Below are positions 54,011 through 63,992 of a stretch of 64,000 bases of DNA, one piece after another (positions within the stretch are counted from its first letter, which is position 1; every line of letters begins with the position of its first letter). The notes below the pieces were generated by a model, which was given only the letters and a program-made list of their open reading frames with translations, searched no databases and was not told where the DNA came from. The position numbers and the translations under genes are program-made. Where the stretch lies: NCBI GenBank assembly GCA_963791805.1, contig CAWBTU010000006.1, positions 186,001 through 250,000 of the forward strand. The letters are read 5' to 3'. This DNA comes from JACMJL01 sp963791805. GTDB taxonomy: Bacteria; Bacillota; Clostridia; Clostridiales; Clostridiaceae.

Positions 54011-55711
54011 ATGATAAAGCGTATTAAAGATTTAAAAGTAGCAACATTGGTTTTTTTAATGGCAGTCTTAGCAGTGGTTTTTACATTTGTAATTTCAGGT
54101 TCAGGATATTTGTACATGAATTCATTTAATAATAATGTTAAAGATATGCATGACAACGGCGTAATTCAATTATCACAAGCATCAAATATGGAAATTGAGT
54201 TTGTAAATATTAGAGTTAATATTGTTAAAGCAAGAGATAAATATGATCCTCAGTATGATAAAAATATTGAAGAAAGTAATAAGACTATTCTAGATAATTC
54301 TAGCAAGTTCCTTGGGGCTAAATTAGGCTCAAGTGAACAAAGTAATATGAAAGCTTTTAATAATGACTATACACAATATTATAATACATGGGTTAACTGG
54401 AATACAAAATTAAAAAATGGTGAAAAGATTACTGATGAAGAATATAGTATCTTATCAACATTAGGAACTAAAATATATAACACTTTAGCTGACATAGAAG
54501 CTAAACAAATAGCGGATGCATCAGATTTAAAAGATACAAGTCAAAATCAGTTTAATAGCAGTATTGTAGTTTTTATAGTTACTATTGCTATAGTTATAGT
54601 TATTTTTACATTAGTATCCCAAGTAATTATTAGAATAATAAAAAAATCTTCGAAGAGTATTATAGATAATATGGCACAAGTTTCAAAAGGAGATTTTACT
54701 GCTAGAATAACAAATAGCTCAAACAACGAATTCGGTATTATTCAAAAATCCCTTTCTGAAACAATAACCAATATATCTTCAATGATAAATGTAGTTAAAG
54801 AGAAGTGTATAGATATAGATAATAGATCAGAAAGTATAAATATTGTTGCAGGAGAGATTTCATGTTCAACAGAGCAGGTAGCTAATGCAATTCAAGAAGT
54901 GGCTAAAGGGACAGGCTCCCAAGCTGAGGATCTAGTGGATACTGGAACTATTTTGCATGATTTTGGAAATGAACTTGATAATATTGTACAATCCATAAAA
55001 GAGATAGATACAAAGTCAAAAGATATAGGGTCTATGGCCAATGATAGTAATACAAAAATGCTTGAGTTAGTTTCATCTATGGAAAAGGTTAAGACTTTAT
55101 TTAGTAGTTTTGAATTTAAAATTCAAGGCTTCAGTAAAAATCTAAATCAAATTAATGAAATCACAGGAGTAATTACTAGTATAGCAGCACAAACTAATTT
55201 ACTAGCATTAAATGCAGCAATTGAGGCTGCTAGAGCAGGAGAATCAGGAAGAGGCTTTTCAGTAGTAGCAGATGAAATTAGAAAATTAGCGGAACAATCT
55301 AAAGAATCACTCACTGATATTGTTAATTTGATAAATGATATATCTGGACAAACAGGTGATATGGTAAATACCTCCGGTGATATGGGTAAAGAAATTAATA
55401 GCCAAGTACTGGTTGTAAGTGAATCAATAGGCTCCTTTAAAAATATTACTCAAGCCGTAGAGAGTGTAGTTCCTAAAATTGATATAGTTAATAAATCAGC
55501 AGGAAGTATTGATAATCAGAAGAATACTATAATTGATAAGATTCAAAATGCATCTGCTATTGCTGAGGAAGTTTCAGCATCCTCAGAAGAAATAGCAGCA
55601 TCTTCAGAAGAAATGAATGCATCGACTGAAGAGGTTTCAGCTAATATTCATGAATTATCAAGTATGACCAAGTTAATGATTGATGAGGTAAATAAATTTA
55701 AGCTTAGTTAA
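54011..55711 (+). CDS. Methyl-accepting chemotaxis protein, paralogue 2
   Basis: A 566-residue chemoreceptor with the same build as 46796-48496: helices at about 10-34 and 181-206, sensing domain between, HAMP (SKGDFTARITNSSNNEF) and the tip AAQTNLLALNAAIEAARAGESGRGFSVVADEIRKLAEQSKES. The sensing domains differ, so they probably detect different cues. Ribosome site GAGGTGGAG. Terminated by a long hairpin at 55819. Confidence 0.93.
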   Translation: MIKRIKDLKVATLVFLMAVLAVVFTFVISGSGYLYMNSFNNNVKDMHDNGVIQLSQASNMEIEFVNIRVNIVKARDKYDPQYDKNIEESNKTILDNSSKFLGAKLGSSEQSNMKAFNNDYTQYYNTWVNWNTKLKNGEKITDEEYSILSTLGTKIYNTLADIEAKQIADASDLKDTSQNQFNSSIVVFIVTIAIVIVIFTLVSQVIIRIIKKSSKSIIDNMAQVSKGDFTARITNSSNNEFGIIQKSLSETITNISSMINVVKEKCIDIDNRSESINIVAGEISCSTEQVANAIQEVAKGTGSQAEDLVDTGTILHDFGNELDNIVQSIKEIDTKSKDIGSMANDSNTKMLELVSSMEKVKTLFSSFEFKIQGFSKNLNQINEITGVITSIAAQTNLLALNAAIEAARAGESGRGFSVVADEIRKLAEQSKESLTDIVNLINDISGQTGDMVNTSGDMGKEINSQVLVVSESIGSFKNITQAVESVVPKIDIVNKSAGSIDNQKNTIIDKIQNASAIAEEVSASSEEIAASSEEMNASTEEVSANIHELSSMTKLMIDEVNKFKLS

Positions 55712-55818
55712 TAAACAAATAACTAAAAGATTCTCTAGTCTTAATTATACTTGACATATATATTCGAAAAAATGTAAAATGAATTCAACAATTACATCAT
55801 AAATTCATTTAAAATAAT

Positions 55819-55871
55819 TCCCCTCTAAGGTATTACTTGAAAATAGTAAATCAATTAGAGGGGTTTTTTCT
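55819..55871 (+). terminator. Rho-independent terminator
   Basis: CCCCTCTAA/TTAGAGGGG with TTTTTT; loop about 26 bases. Confidence 0.85.
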
Positions 55872-55998
55872 ATATTATTAAATGGAAATATGAATTTAAC
55901 AAAACTAAGTAAAGAATTTAAGAGGCAAATAGTTGGAAAAGTTAATTTATTACGTGTAATCTATTTAAATCCGTATAAATTTTTTGGGGGTGTATCTA

Positions 55999-57723
55999 TT
56001 GAATAATATTGAAGAATATGAACTGCTTAGAGAAATTTTTAAAAGTGCAGGAGATATTATCTTTTTGTTATCTACAGAGGGAGATATACTAAATATCAAT
56101 ATTGAAGCTGTAAATTCTTACGGATATACAGAAGAAGAATTGCTTTCAATGAATATATTTCAAATTATAAATGAGAAAAAAGCAGATGGTGGTAGGGAGC
56201 AATTTAAAAAAGCTAAGGATAAACCTATTATTTTTGAAAGTAAGCATTTTAGAAAAGATGGCTCATCATTCAATGTTGAAGTAAAATCAACAGATATTCG
56301 AGTTAAAAATGAAAAGTATGTTTTATATATAATTAGAGATATTACGGAAAGATTAAAAATTGAAAAAGAAAATCTAAAGTGGGCCTACAAGTTTGAAAAG
56401 TCACAGGAGTCTATAATATCAAAAACTTTAGATGAAATCAGTATAGAAACAATTTCAACAGCTTTAGAAAATTCTGCAAGTGCAGTTATTATTACAGATA
56501 CAAATGGAGATATGGAGTATGTTAATAAAAAATTTGAAGTGCTAACCGGTTACAATAAAGAAGAGGCAATAGGGCAAAACACCAGTATATTAAATTCTCA
56601 TGTTCAGGCAAACGAGTTTTATATAAAAATGTGGGAAACAATAGATAGTGGACGAGAGTGGAGAGGAGAATTTTGTAATAGAAGAAAAGATGGCGATTTA
56701 TTTTGGTGGAGTTCATCAATATCATCGGTTAAAGATGAGCGAGGTAGAATAGTAAAATTTTTAGCTGTTGCAGAGGATACAACACAGAAAAGGAACTTTA
56801 TTGAAGAGATAACAAAAAAGAATATTGAATTAGAAAAGGCATTGAAGTCGCTAAAGGAGCTTCAGGTTCAGTTGATACAAGAGGACAAAATGGCTAGTGT
56901 AGGGCAATTGTCTGCAGGAATTGCACATGAAATCAATAATCCTTTAGGATTTGTTTCCAGTAACTTTAATACATTAAAAAAGTATATCGACAAATTGAGT
57001 GAATATATTTTGGAATACAGAAAGCTTAAAATAAGCATGGAGGAATCTTGCACTTCATGTGTTTCCTCAGTTTCTAATGAAATAGAAACCATAAATAATT
57101 TAGAAAAAAATAGTAAAGTAGATTATATTATGAATGATTTAGTCGACTTATATAAAGATACTGATGATGGTCTGCATAGAATCAAAAAAATCGTTGGTAC
57201 TCTTAGAAATTTTGCTCGTGAAAGTAGTAATGACATTTTTGAAGACTATGATTTAAATCAGGGAATAGAGGATACATTAGTTATTTCAAAAAGTGAAACT
57301 AAATATACTACTTTGATAAAAGTAAACTTATCGGAAAAAATCCCTATAATAAAGGCAAATCCAGGTGAAATTAATCAAGTGTTACTAAATTTAATAATTA
57401 ATTCATCACATGCTGTAAAAGAAAAAATAGAATCAAATCTATGTACTAATGGAGAATTAAACATAAAAACCTGGAATGATCTAGATTTTGTATATTGCTT
57501 AATAGAAGATAATGGTAATGGAATATCAAAAGATAATATAAGCAAGATTTTCAATCCTTTTTTTACTACAAAACCTGTAGGTAAGGGTACGGGACTAGGA
57601 CTTAGTATTTCATATGATATTATTGTGAATAAACACAAAGGTGATATTAAAGTTGAAAGTAAATTAGGCGTAGGAACAAAATTTATTATAAAGCTTCCTA
57701 TAAATAGTGAGGAGTCAGACTAG
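55999..57723 (+). CDS. Soluble double-PAS histidine kinase
   Basis: A 574-residue kinase with no membrane helix. PAS domain 1 (about 5-120, SAGDIIFLLSTEGDILNINIEAVNSYGYTEEE), PAS domain 2 (about 150-265, NASAVIITDTNGDMEYVNKKFEVLTGYNKEE), a coiled coil, an H box SAGIAHEINNPLGF and N box LLNLIINSSHAV, G1 EDNGNGIS and G2 GTGLGLSISYD. TTG at 55999 follows GGGGGTG; earlier candidates overlap that site. It is probably paired with the HDOD regulator at 57992. Confidence 0.9.
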   Translation: MNNIEEYELLREIFKSAGDIIFLLSTEGDILNINIEAVNSYGYTEEELLSMNIFQIINEKKADGGREQFKKAKDKPIIFESKHFRKDGSSFNVEVKSTDIRVKNEKYVLYIIRDITERLKIEKENLKWAYKFEKSQESIISKTLDEISIETISTALENSASAVIITDTNGDMEYVNKKFEVLTGYNKEEAIGQNTSILNSHVQANEFYIKMWETIDSGREWRGEFCNRRKDGDLFWWSSSISSVKDERGRIVKFLAVAEDTTQKRNFIEEITKKNIELEKALKSLKELQVQLIQEDKMASVGQLSAGIAHEINNPLGFVSSNFNTLKKYIDKLSEYILEYRKLKISMEESCTSCVSSVSNEIETINNLEKNSKVDYIMNDLVDLYKDTDDGLHRIKKIVGTLRNFARESSNDIFEDYDLNQGIEDTLVISKSETKYTTLIKVNLSEKIPIIKANPGEINQVLLNLIINSSHAVKEKIESNLCTNGELNIKTWNDLDFVYCLIEDNGNGISKDNISKIFNPFFTTKPVGKGTGLGLSISYDIIVNKHKGDIKVESKLGVGTKFIIKLPINSEESD

Positions 57724-57831
57724 GCGGCAATATGGTTTTTATTTAAAAATCACAGACTTAAAAGATTGAATTTTCCTCAATTTTAGGAGGTGAATTTATA
57801 ACAAAAGGTGGTTCAATAATTGTTGGATCTA

Positions 57832-57981
57832 TTTTTCACCACTAAACCAGTGGGTAAAGGAACAGGACTAGGATTAAGTATATCTTATGAAATAATTAAA
57901 AATAAACATAAGGGTGATATGGAAATTGAAAGTGCCATAAATACAGGAACTAAAATAATAATAAAAATCCCCAGAAAGTGA
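57832..57981 (+). pseudogene. Duplicate histidine-kinase tail
   Basis: FFTTKPVGKGTGLGLSISYEIIKNKHKGD...IKIPRK repeats the last 50 residues of the kinase just upstream (57570-57720) with changes and stops before the next gene. No start. A relic of a tandem duplication. Confidence 0.8.
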
Positions 57982-57991
57982 GGCATGCTAA

Positions 57992-59152
57992 ATGATATAC
58001 TCAATATTGTTTGTTGATGATGATAACTCTATTTTAAAATCAATAAAGCGAGAACTTTTTTCTTGTGAGTATAATGTTTTTTTTGCGCTGGGTGGTGAAG
58101 AGGCCTTGAAAATACTCTATGAAAACAAAATTGATATTTTAGTTACGGATATAGTTATGTCTGAAATGGATGGACATGAACTTTTAAAGAAGGTAAAGTA
58201 TCTATATCCTACTATTATAAGAGTGGTTTTAAGTGGATATACAGAGCAAAAGCTTGTTTTTAAAATTATTAATACTAATCTTGCAAAAACCTTTTTAAAT
58301 AAACCGTGGAAAGAAAATGAGTTAATAGAAACAATTGAAAGCATAATTAATATTCATGAAAAATTGAATAATGATTATATAAAAAAAGTACTAGATGCTC
58401 CTAATAGCATACCAACGTTGCCAACAATATTTACTCAAATAAGCGCTTTAATCGAAAATGATAAGTCTAGCATAGATGATGTTATAGCATTAATTAATAC
58501 AGATCCAGTTATAGCTTCTAAAATTATTAAAGTAGTGAATGCCGCTTTTTATGGGATAAAAACAGCCTCAGTTAAAACTGCAGTACTTAATTTAGGTCTA
58601 GATAATTTGAAAGCTGTAATAATTACAACTGAAATTTTTAATTCAAGTGATAATTATTATGAGGATTTAATATGGAAGCATTCAAGTTTAACTAATAAAA
58701 TATCAATATTTATATATGAGTACATATATAAAAACAAAATACCAGATACTTATGCAACTGCAGGCTTATTGCATAATTTAGGGGGAGTAGTGTTTTTTAA
58801 ATTATTTAAAGAAGATTATGAAAAGGTACTAAAAATTAAGGAAGAAAAATCGGAACTACTTTTATCTGCTTATGAAAAGAATATATTCAATTTTACTCAC
58901 GAAGAATTAGGTGCCTCAATTTTAGATTATTGGGAATTACCTTCTCCAATTATAGAAGTGGCCCTAAATCATCATGACCCACAAAAGTGCTCAAGTCAAT
59001 TTAAGGATATCGTTTATGTTGTACATTTAGCTGATTACTTTTCTTGGCTTAAATTAAATCCTAAATTTCTACCTGAGATTAAAGAGGAAGTTTTCCATTA
59101 TCTTGGGGTTAGTAAATTAGAAATAGAAGAGTTAATAAAGAATATAACTTGA
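57992..59152 (+). CDS. Response regulator with HDOD output domain
   Basis: A 386-residue protein. Receiver domain 1-120 (LFVDDDNSI, phospho-acceptor DILVTDIVMSEMDG, Lys in LNKPWKE). Residues about 135-330 form an HDOD domain (PTLPTIFTQISALI, INTDPVIASKIIKVVNAAFYGIKT, AGLLHNLGG, LNHHDP). HDOD proteins are linked to signalling and nucleotide second messengers, but their output is poorly known. It follows the PAS kinase and is likely its partner. Confidence 0.88.
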   Translation: MIYSILFVDDDNSILKSIKRELFSCEYNVFFALGGEEALKILYENKIDILVTDIVMSEMDGHELLKKVKYLYPTIIRVVLSGYTEQKLVFKIINTNLAKTFLNKPWKENELIETIESIINIHEKLNNDYIKKVLDAPNSIPTLPTIFTQISALIENDKSSIDDVIALINTDPVIASKIIKVVNAAFYGIKTASVKTAVLNLGLDNLKAVIITTEIFNSSDNYYEDLIWKHSSLTNKISIFIYEYIYKNKIPDTYATAGLLHNLGGVVFFKLFKEDYEKVLKIKEEKSELLLSAYEKNIFNFTHEELGASILDYWELPSPIIEVALNHHDPQKCSSQFKDIVYVVHLADYFSWLKLNPKFLPEIKEEVFHYLGVSKLEIEELIKNIT

Positions 59153-59363
59153 AGACAGACATAAGCTGTGATAGTGGATTAACTGAAATGGAGCAATGAA
59201 AATTCTATTAGTAAAGAAGTTGACGTTATATCAGAATAATTTTAGAAATATTAAATTATAGCAAAAAAATAGATTAATGATATCTGCTAAATAAATATAT
59301 ATACCTAGCAATTGTCGGAAAATATAAAAAAATGTTGAATGAGTCGATGAAATATAATACAAT

Positions 59364-59389
59364 AGAATGAATGACCAGTCATTCATTCT
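59364..59389 (+). promoter_or_regulatory. 26-bp palindromic operator of the TetR gene
   Basis: AGAATGAATGAC-CA-GTCATTCATTCT, perfect 12-bp arms. It lies about 60 bases upstream of the TetR start, near a TATAAT at 59355. Autoregulation is inferred. Confidence 0.75.
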
Positions 59390-59447
59390 ATTTGCTGTAA
59401 TAGGGTCTAATATTAATTTTTTTAATATTATTGGAAGAGGGGTTAAC

Positions 59448-60025
59448 TTGAGAGCAGAAGACAAGAAGGAGATAATTCGAGAACATGCTATTGAAGTTAT
59501 AGCAAAAAAGGATTTCAAAATACGAAAATTAAAGATATAGCAATAGAATCTGGAATTGCTTCAGGAACGATATATAATTATTTTAGTTCAAAAGACGAGG
59601 TAATGAATTATATAATTAATACTGAGTTTGAAAAAAGAATCAATGTGCTAAAAAGAGATATAGAAAATAAAAAGGCTTTTCATGAAGTCATTGATGACAT
59701 CTTAGAGTATCATATTAATGAAATTAAAGAAAATCCTTCATTAGTTAAGCTTATAATGCAGGAAGCTTTTCAAATGATGGGATACACTAATCAGGTTATT
59801 AGCGATATATTAAATGAAAACAATAAATTAATGATTGAGATTGTTGTAAGTGCACAACAAAGAGGAGAAATCAGCAAAAAATTTGATGCAGAATTTATAG
59901 CTGCTTCTATATTATATTCCTTTAGAAGTTTTGCATATGCTTATGTTAAAAATGATAATATAAACTTTGATTTAGATAAATTAAAAAAGCAAATTAAGCA
60001 GTTTTATGTTAATGGGTTAATATAA
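59448..60025 (+). pseudogene. TetR-family regulator, frameshifted
   Basis: From a TTG after GAGGGG, LRAEDKKEIIREHAIEVIAKK reads into a stop. The next frame gives GFQNTKIKDIAIESGIASGTIYNYFSSKDEVMNYII (helix-turn-helix) and a ligand domain to 60025. Adding one A to the run 59504-59509 makes a 193-residue regulator. From the first in-frame ATG (59603) a frame without the DNA-binding part remains. Possibly a sequencing error. Confidence 0.8.
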
Positions 60026-60109
60026 ATATTGAATTTATGTATTAAATTTTTATATAGGAAATGATGATGAATTTCTTTTATTTTACTATAGTTTAGGAGA
60101 ATGTGAATT

Positions 60110-60595
60110 ATGGATGAAGAGATAAGGATTGGTATAGCTGATTTAAATGTTACTAATGCTCCGAACAAACTAATAACAGTAGGATTAGGATCCTGCATTG
60201 GCATCACCCTATATGATGAGGTAAGGAAAAATGGTGGTATGCTCCATATAATGTTGCCTGATAGCACACAGTTTCAGAATGTTAATAATCCATATAAATT
60301 TGCTGATTTAGGAGTACCCATTCTACTAAAAAAGGTTCAAGAAATGGGATCAAGAAAAAATGATATAACTGCAAAAATTGCTGGTGGTGCGTCCATGTTT
60401 AATTTTAGTGATAAAAATATGATTATGGACATAGGTAGCAGAAATTCAGTGGCAGTGAAAAAGGTTTTAAAGGAGTTAGGAATTTCTTTATTAAGCGAAG
60501 ATATCGGAGGAAATAACGGCAGAACCATAACTCTAGATACAAATACCGGGAATCTTTTAATAAGGACTGTAGGTAAAGATACTAAAGAAATCTAG
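60110..60595 (+). CDS. cheD: Chemoreceptor glutamine deamidase CheD
   Basis: A 161-residue CheD. Catalytic Cys in VGLGSCIGITLYD and His in GMLHIMLPDS, followed by the usual K-I-A-G-G-A-S-M-F motif. CheD deamidates glutamines in chemoreceptors and works with CheC. First gene of cheD-cheC-cheY. Ribosome site AGGAGAA. Confidence 0.94.
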   Translation: MDEEIRIGIADLNVTNAPNKLITVGLGSCIGITLYDEVRKNGGMLHIMLPDSTQFQNVNNPYKFADLGVPILLKKVQEMGSRKNDITAKIAGGASMFNFSDKNMIMDIGSRNSVAVKKVLKELGISLLSEDIGGNNGRTITLDTNTGNLLIRTVGKDTKEI

Positions 60596-60606
60596 GAGGA
60601 ATAATT

Positions 60607-61212
60607 ATGGATAATAATAGTTTTAGTGTGGCTCAGTTGGATGCTTTAAAGGAAGTTGGAAATATTGGCTCAGGTAATGCAGCTACAGCGTTATCACAGC
60701 TCTTAAATCGAAAAATTGATATGAATCTACCTGCAATAAATATAATTTCATTTCAAGATATCTTCGATAAGATAGGAGGAGAGGATCTAGTAGTTGGAGT
60801 AATTGTAAGGGTTCTTGGAGATACTCCAGGAAGTATGCTATATGTACTAGATAAAGATTCAGCACTAAATATAATAACCTCTTTAACAGGGGAAGTTAGT
60901 GAAGAAATTAGTGAAATGGGTGAGTCCGCTTTATGTGAAATAGGAAATATTATTTCAGGTGCATATCTGAATGCTATGGCAATGTTAACAAATTTATTGA
61001 TTATGCCTTCAGTACCTGCAATAACAACAGATATGTTAGGTGCAATACTATCTACAACATTTATTGAATCAGGACAATATGATGAATATGTTCTAGATAT
61101 TGAATCTGTTTTTAAACAAGGGGAAAATTCCGAGAAGATTGGTGGACATTTTTACTTTATTCCTGTGCCAGGTTCTTTGGAAAAAATATTAAATAAATTG
61201 GGTGTAGATTAA
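60607..61212 (+). CDS. cheC: CheY-P phosphatase CheC
   Basis: A 201-residue CheC. Two phosphatase half-sites: ALKEVGNIGSGNAATALSQLL and ALCEIGNIISGAYLNAMAML, each with the E-x2-N pair that dephosphorylates CheY-P. It starts 11 bases after cheD. CheD binds CheC and raises its activity in Bacillus. Confidence 0.94.
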   Translation: MDNNSFSVAQLDALKEVGNIGSGNAATALSQLLNRKIDMNLPAINIISFQDIFDKIGGEDLVVGVIVRVLGDTPGSMLYVLDKDSALNIITSLTGEVSEEISEMGESALCEIGNIISGAYLNAMAMLTNLLIMPSVPAITTDMLGAILSTTFIESGQYDEYVLDIESVFKQGENSEKIGGHFYFIPVPGSLEKILNKLGVD

Positions 61213-61228
61213 TTGGAGGTATTAAAAT

Positions 61229-61588
61229 ATGGCAAGAGTAATGGTAGTTGATGATGCGGCTTTTATGAGAATGATGATGAAAGACATACTTACTAAAAAT
61301 GGATTTGAAGTAGTAGCTGAAGCCCCAAATGGAGTTAAAGCAGTAGAAATGTATAAAGTTGAAAAACCTGATATTGTTACAATGGATATAACCATGCCAG
61401 AAATGGATGGAATCCAAGCTCTTAAAGCGATAAAAGAAATTGATCCTGCCGCAAAAATAGTAATGTGCAGTGCTATGGGACAGCAAAGTATGGTATTGGA
61501 TGCTATAAAAGCAGGGGCAAGAGATTTTATTGTAAAGCCTTTTCAGGCAGATAGAGTGTTAGAGGCAATTAGAAAAGTAATAGGATAA
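61229..61588 (+). CDS. cheY: Chemotaxis response regulator CheY
   Basis: A 119-residue stand-alone receiver: acidic pair VVDDAAF, Asp in DIVTMDITMPEMDG, Ser/Thr switch MCSAMGQQ and Lys in IVKPFQ. It fits CheY; it binds the flagellar switch when phosphorylated. Third gene of the operon. Confidence 0.93.
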   Translation: MARVMVVDDAAFMRMMMKDILTKNGFEVVAEAPNGVKAVEMYKVEKPDIVTMDITMPEMDGIQALKAIKEIDPAAKIVMCSAMGQQSMVLDAIKAGARDFIVKPFQADRVLEAIRKVIG

Positions 61589-61590
61589 TA

Positions 61591-61821
61591 GTGTTGGTAC
61601 CTTTGAGGAAGTTAACAGCTAGTTCTGAACAAACTCAATCACCAGCAATAACTACAATGAATAAAGGAAACACAGCAGTTGATAAAGGACAAGTAATGAT
61701 AAATGATGCGGGCAAATCCTTTAATGATATTGTACAAATGCAACAAGTTTCAGAAGCTGCCCAAGCTCTTACTGAAATTGTAGTTACACTTCAAGGCGAT
61801 ATAACTAAATTTAAGCTATAA
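61591..61821 (+). pseudogene. Chemoreceptor signalling-tail relic
   Basis: A 76-residue frame from GTG (SSEQTQSPAITTMNKGNTAVDKGQVMINDAGKSFNDIV, VSEAAQALTEIVVTLQGDITKFKL). The heptad pattern and KFKL end match the last stretch of a chemoreceptor, but the tip and sensor are missing. It directly follows cheY with no clear ribosome site. Confidence 0.55.
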
Positions 61822-62058
61822 AGTATTTAAAGCAAAGTGATAAAATGTTTACAATTGATGAAATGAAAATATGCATGAGAATCAAGTACTTGGCCTAAAG
61901 AGCATAGAAATTGAAGCTGAGATTTTTTTATTGCTCTAAGACTCCATTTGTTTACCTAAGAAGGAATATGCAGTCTGAGCTAATCTAAGCTCCATTTCAT
62001 CAATGCGCCTTACTATACCAGTAGCTTTCATGATTTTTTCTTAAAATCTTGGCATCAC

Positions 62059-62880
62059 TTAAGTTGCTATTTTACTCCTAAGCCTTATATTATCTGCAAT
62101 TATTGCTATAAACTCGCTATTTGTTGGTCTTGATTTTTCATTGTGTATTGTATAACCGAACAGTTTATCAATAGTTTCCAAATGACCTCTATCCCATGCT
62201 ACTTCAATCGCATGTCTTATAGCCCTTTCTACTCTGCTTGCTGTTGTATTATATTTAATTGCTATAGTAGGATATAATTCTTTTGTAACTGCGGACAAAA
62301 TATCAAAATCATTTACTACCACAGAAATTGCTTCCCTTAGATATTTATATCCTTTTATATGAGCAGGGATGCCAATTTGATGAATGATATTGGTTATCTC
62401 CAACTCCAAGCCAAGTGGTGTGTTAGCATGAACCGTATATTTAGCTGTATTTGTTTCAACAAATGAATCTGTTTTTAGAGCTTCATCATTATTTAAAATG
62501 CCATTAAACATATCTTTGATTCTTTTAATAAACACATCCATCTCAAAGGGTTTCACTACATAATAATCTGCGCCTAATGTTAATGCTCTTTGTGTAATTT
62601 TATCTTGCCCTATAGCTGATAACACAATTACTTTTGGCCTTGTCTGAATGTTCATAGAGTTTAATTTTTCAAGAACTCCTAACCCATCTAAATGAGGCAT
62701 TATTAAATCTAATACTATTAAATCAGGCTTTTTCTCTTCTATCAATTTTATAGCTTGTAGACCATCTTCTGCCATTCCAGTTACAACCATATCCTTATCC
62801 ATTGACAAGCAATCATTAAGAATATTACAAAAATCCTTATTGTCATCCGTAATAAGTACACTAATTTTATTATTTTGCAT
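62059..62880 (-). CDS. spo0A: Sporulation master regulator Spo0A
   Basis: A 273-residue Spo0A. Receiver: LITDDNKDF, phospho-Asp near residue 58 (DLIVLDLIMPHLDG), Lys in VVKPFEMD. The C-terminal DNA-binding domain has the family hallmark SRVERAIRHAIEVAWDRG and PTNSEFIAIIADNIRL. In most clostridia spo0A follows spoIVB; here the upstream 500 bases hold no gene, so this may be a relocated or extra copy. A TGTTGAA sequence upstream resembles a 0A box with one mismatch. Confidence 0.93.
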   Translation of the reverse strand: MQNNKISVLITDDNKDFCNILNDCLSMDKDMVVTGMAEDGLQAIKLIEEKKPDLIVLDLIMPHLDGLGVLEKLNSMNIQTRPKVIVLSAIGQDKITQRALTLGADYYVVKPFEMDVFIKRIKDMFNGILNNDEALKTDSFVETNTAKYTVHANTPLGLELEITNIIHQIGIPAHIKGYKYLREAISVVVNDFDILSAVTKELYPTIAIKYNTTASRVERAIRHAIEVAWDRGHLETIDKLFGYTIHNEKSRPTNSEFIAIIADNIRLRSKIAT

Positions 62881-63339
62881 TCATATACTCTCCTTAAATT
62901 CTTTTATTACATATATTTACAATTAATGAATTCAACAAAAGATTATAAAATCCTTCTAATATTGCGCATAATGTGAGTATTTAACCATGAATGTATATTA
63001 GTTATATTAATCTACCTTTGGTTTGTTATATTTCACAAAGTTAACACTGGTATAACACTTACTTCATGGTGAGAAACTTTAAAAGCAATTACTTTAAGGT
63101 TATTATCAAAGAACCCAAAGCTTTACTTAGTAATACTTCAAGACTTATTGGATTGGGTGGAAGTTTAAAAATATTTGTGAGATATGCACAAATGCTAGTT
63201 TATCACAGCATCCATTTAAACTTTATGCCTTGGGAAAGCTGATCACCAATAGATTTTTATGGCATTGGAATCCTAGGGGGAAGTGCGGAGGATGTACAAG
63301 GCTTCACTATAATACTTAAATAATTGTGTAGGATTAATG
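62881..63339. other. Intergenic region, no gene seen
   Basis: Upstream of spo0A and before the last TetR gene. Apart from possible promoter elements I see nothing that I can support; frames are short and broken. Confidence 0.5.
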
Positions 63340-63384
63340 TTGACATTGAATAAGAAATTTCATATAATGAGTATAAATTCAATG
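63340..63384 (+). promoter_or_regulatory. Strong promoter with TetR-type operator
   Basis: TTGACA (63340), 17 bp, TATAAT (63363). An inverted repeat CATTGAAT (63344) / ATTCAATG (63377) overlaps the -35 and start region, consistent with self-control. Confidence 0.75.
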
Positions 63385-63401
63385 AGTTAGGAGTCAATTG
63401 C

Positions 63402-63992
63402 ATGACAGAATCTCAAAGACAAAAACAAAAAAATCAAACAAGGGAACATCTTATTAATGTGTCATTAAATCAATTAGCTAAAGATGGGTTAACAACTACA
63501 CGTACTTCCGATATTGCAATTGCAGCAAAAGTATCACATGGAACTGTGTTTGCACATTTCCCAACACGTGAAATTCTTTTGGATGCAGTAATTGAGGAAT
63601 TTGGCATACGTATTACCAATAGGCTTCATGAATTGGCAAGTAGTAATTGTGATATGAAAGAGCTTCTTGAGGCTCACTTAAAGGGGATTAGCGAATATGA
63701 GGACTTTTACACTCGATTGATCTCAGAAAGATCATTGCTTCATGAAAGTGCCCGCAATTCTTTGATTGGGTTACAATCAGCTATTTCATTTCATCTTTAT
63801 CAAATTGCAAAGTGTGAAATGGAATCTTGTAAAATACGTACAATGCCAATTGATTTGTTATTTAATACTTGGATTGGGTTAATCCATTACTATCTTATTA
63901 ATGGAGATATGTTTTCACCTGGAGAGTCAGTTTTGAAAAGATATGGTGAGCAATTAGTACAACATTATATGAATTTAATCAAACTAAATTAG
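63402..63992 (+). CDS. TetR-family transcriptional regulator
   Basis: A 196-residue regulator: N-terminal helix-turn-helix TTTRTSDIAIAAKVSHGTVFAHFPTREILLDAVI, then a helical ligand domain. Ribosome site GGAG 7 bases before the ATG. Target genes probably lie beyond the right edge of the window. Confidence 0.9.
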   Translation: MTESQRQKQKNQTREHLINVSLNQLAKDGLTTTRTSDIAIAAKVSHGTVFAHFPTREILLDAVIEEFGIRITNRLHELASSNCDMKELLEAHLKGISEYEDFYTRLISERSLLHESARNSLIGLQSAISFHLYQIAKCEMESCKIRTMPIDLLFNTWIGLIHYYLINGDMFSPGESVLKRYGEQLVQHYMNLIKLN

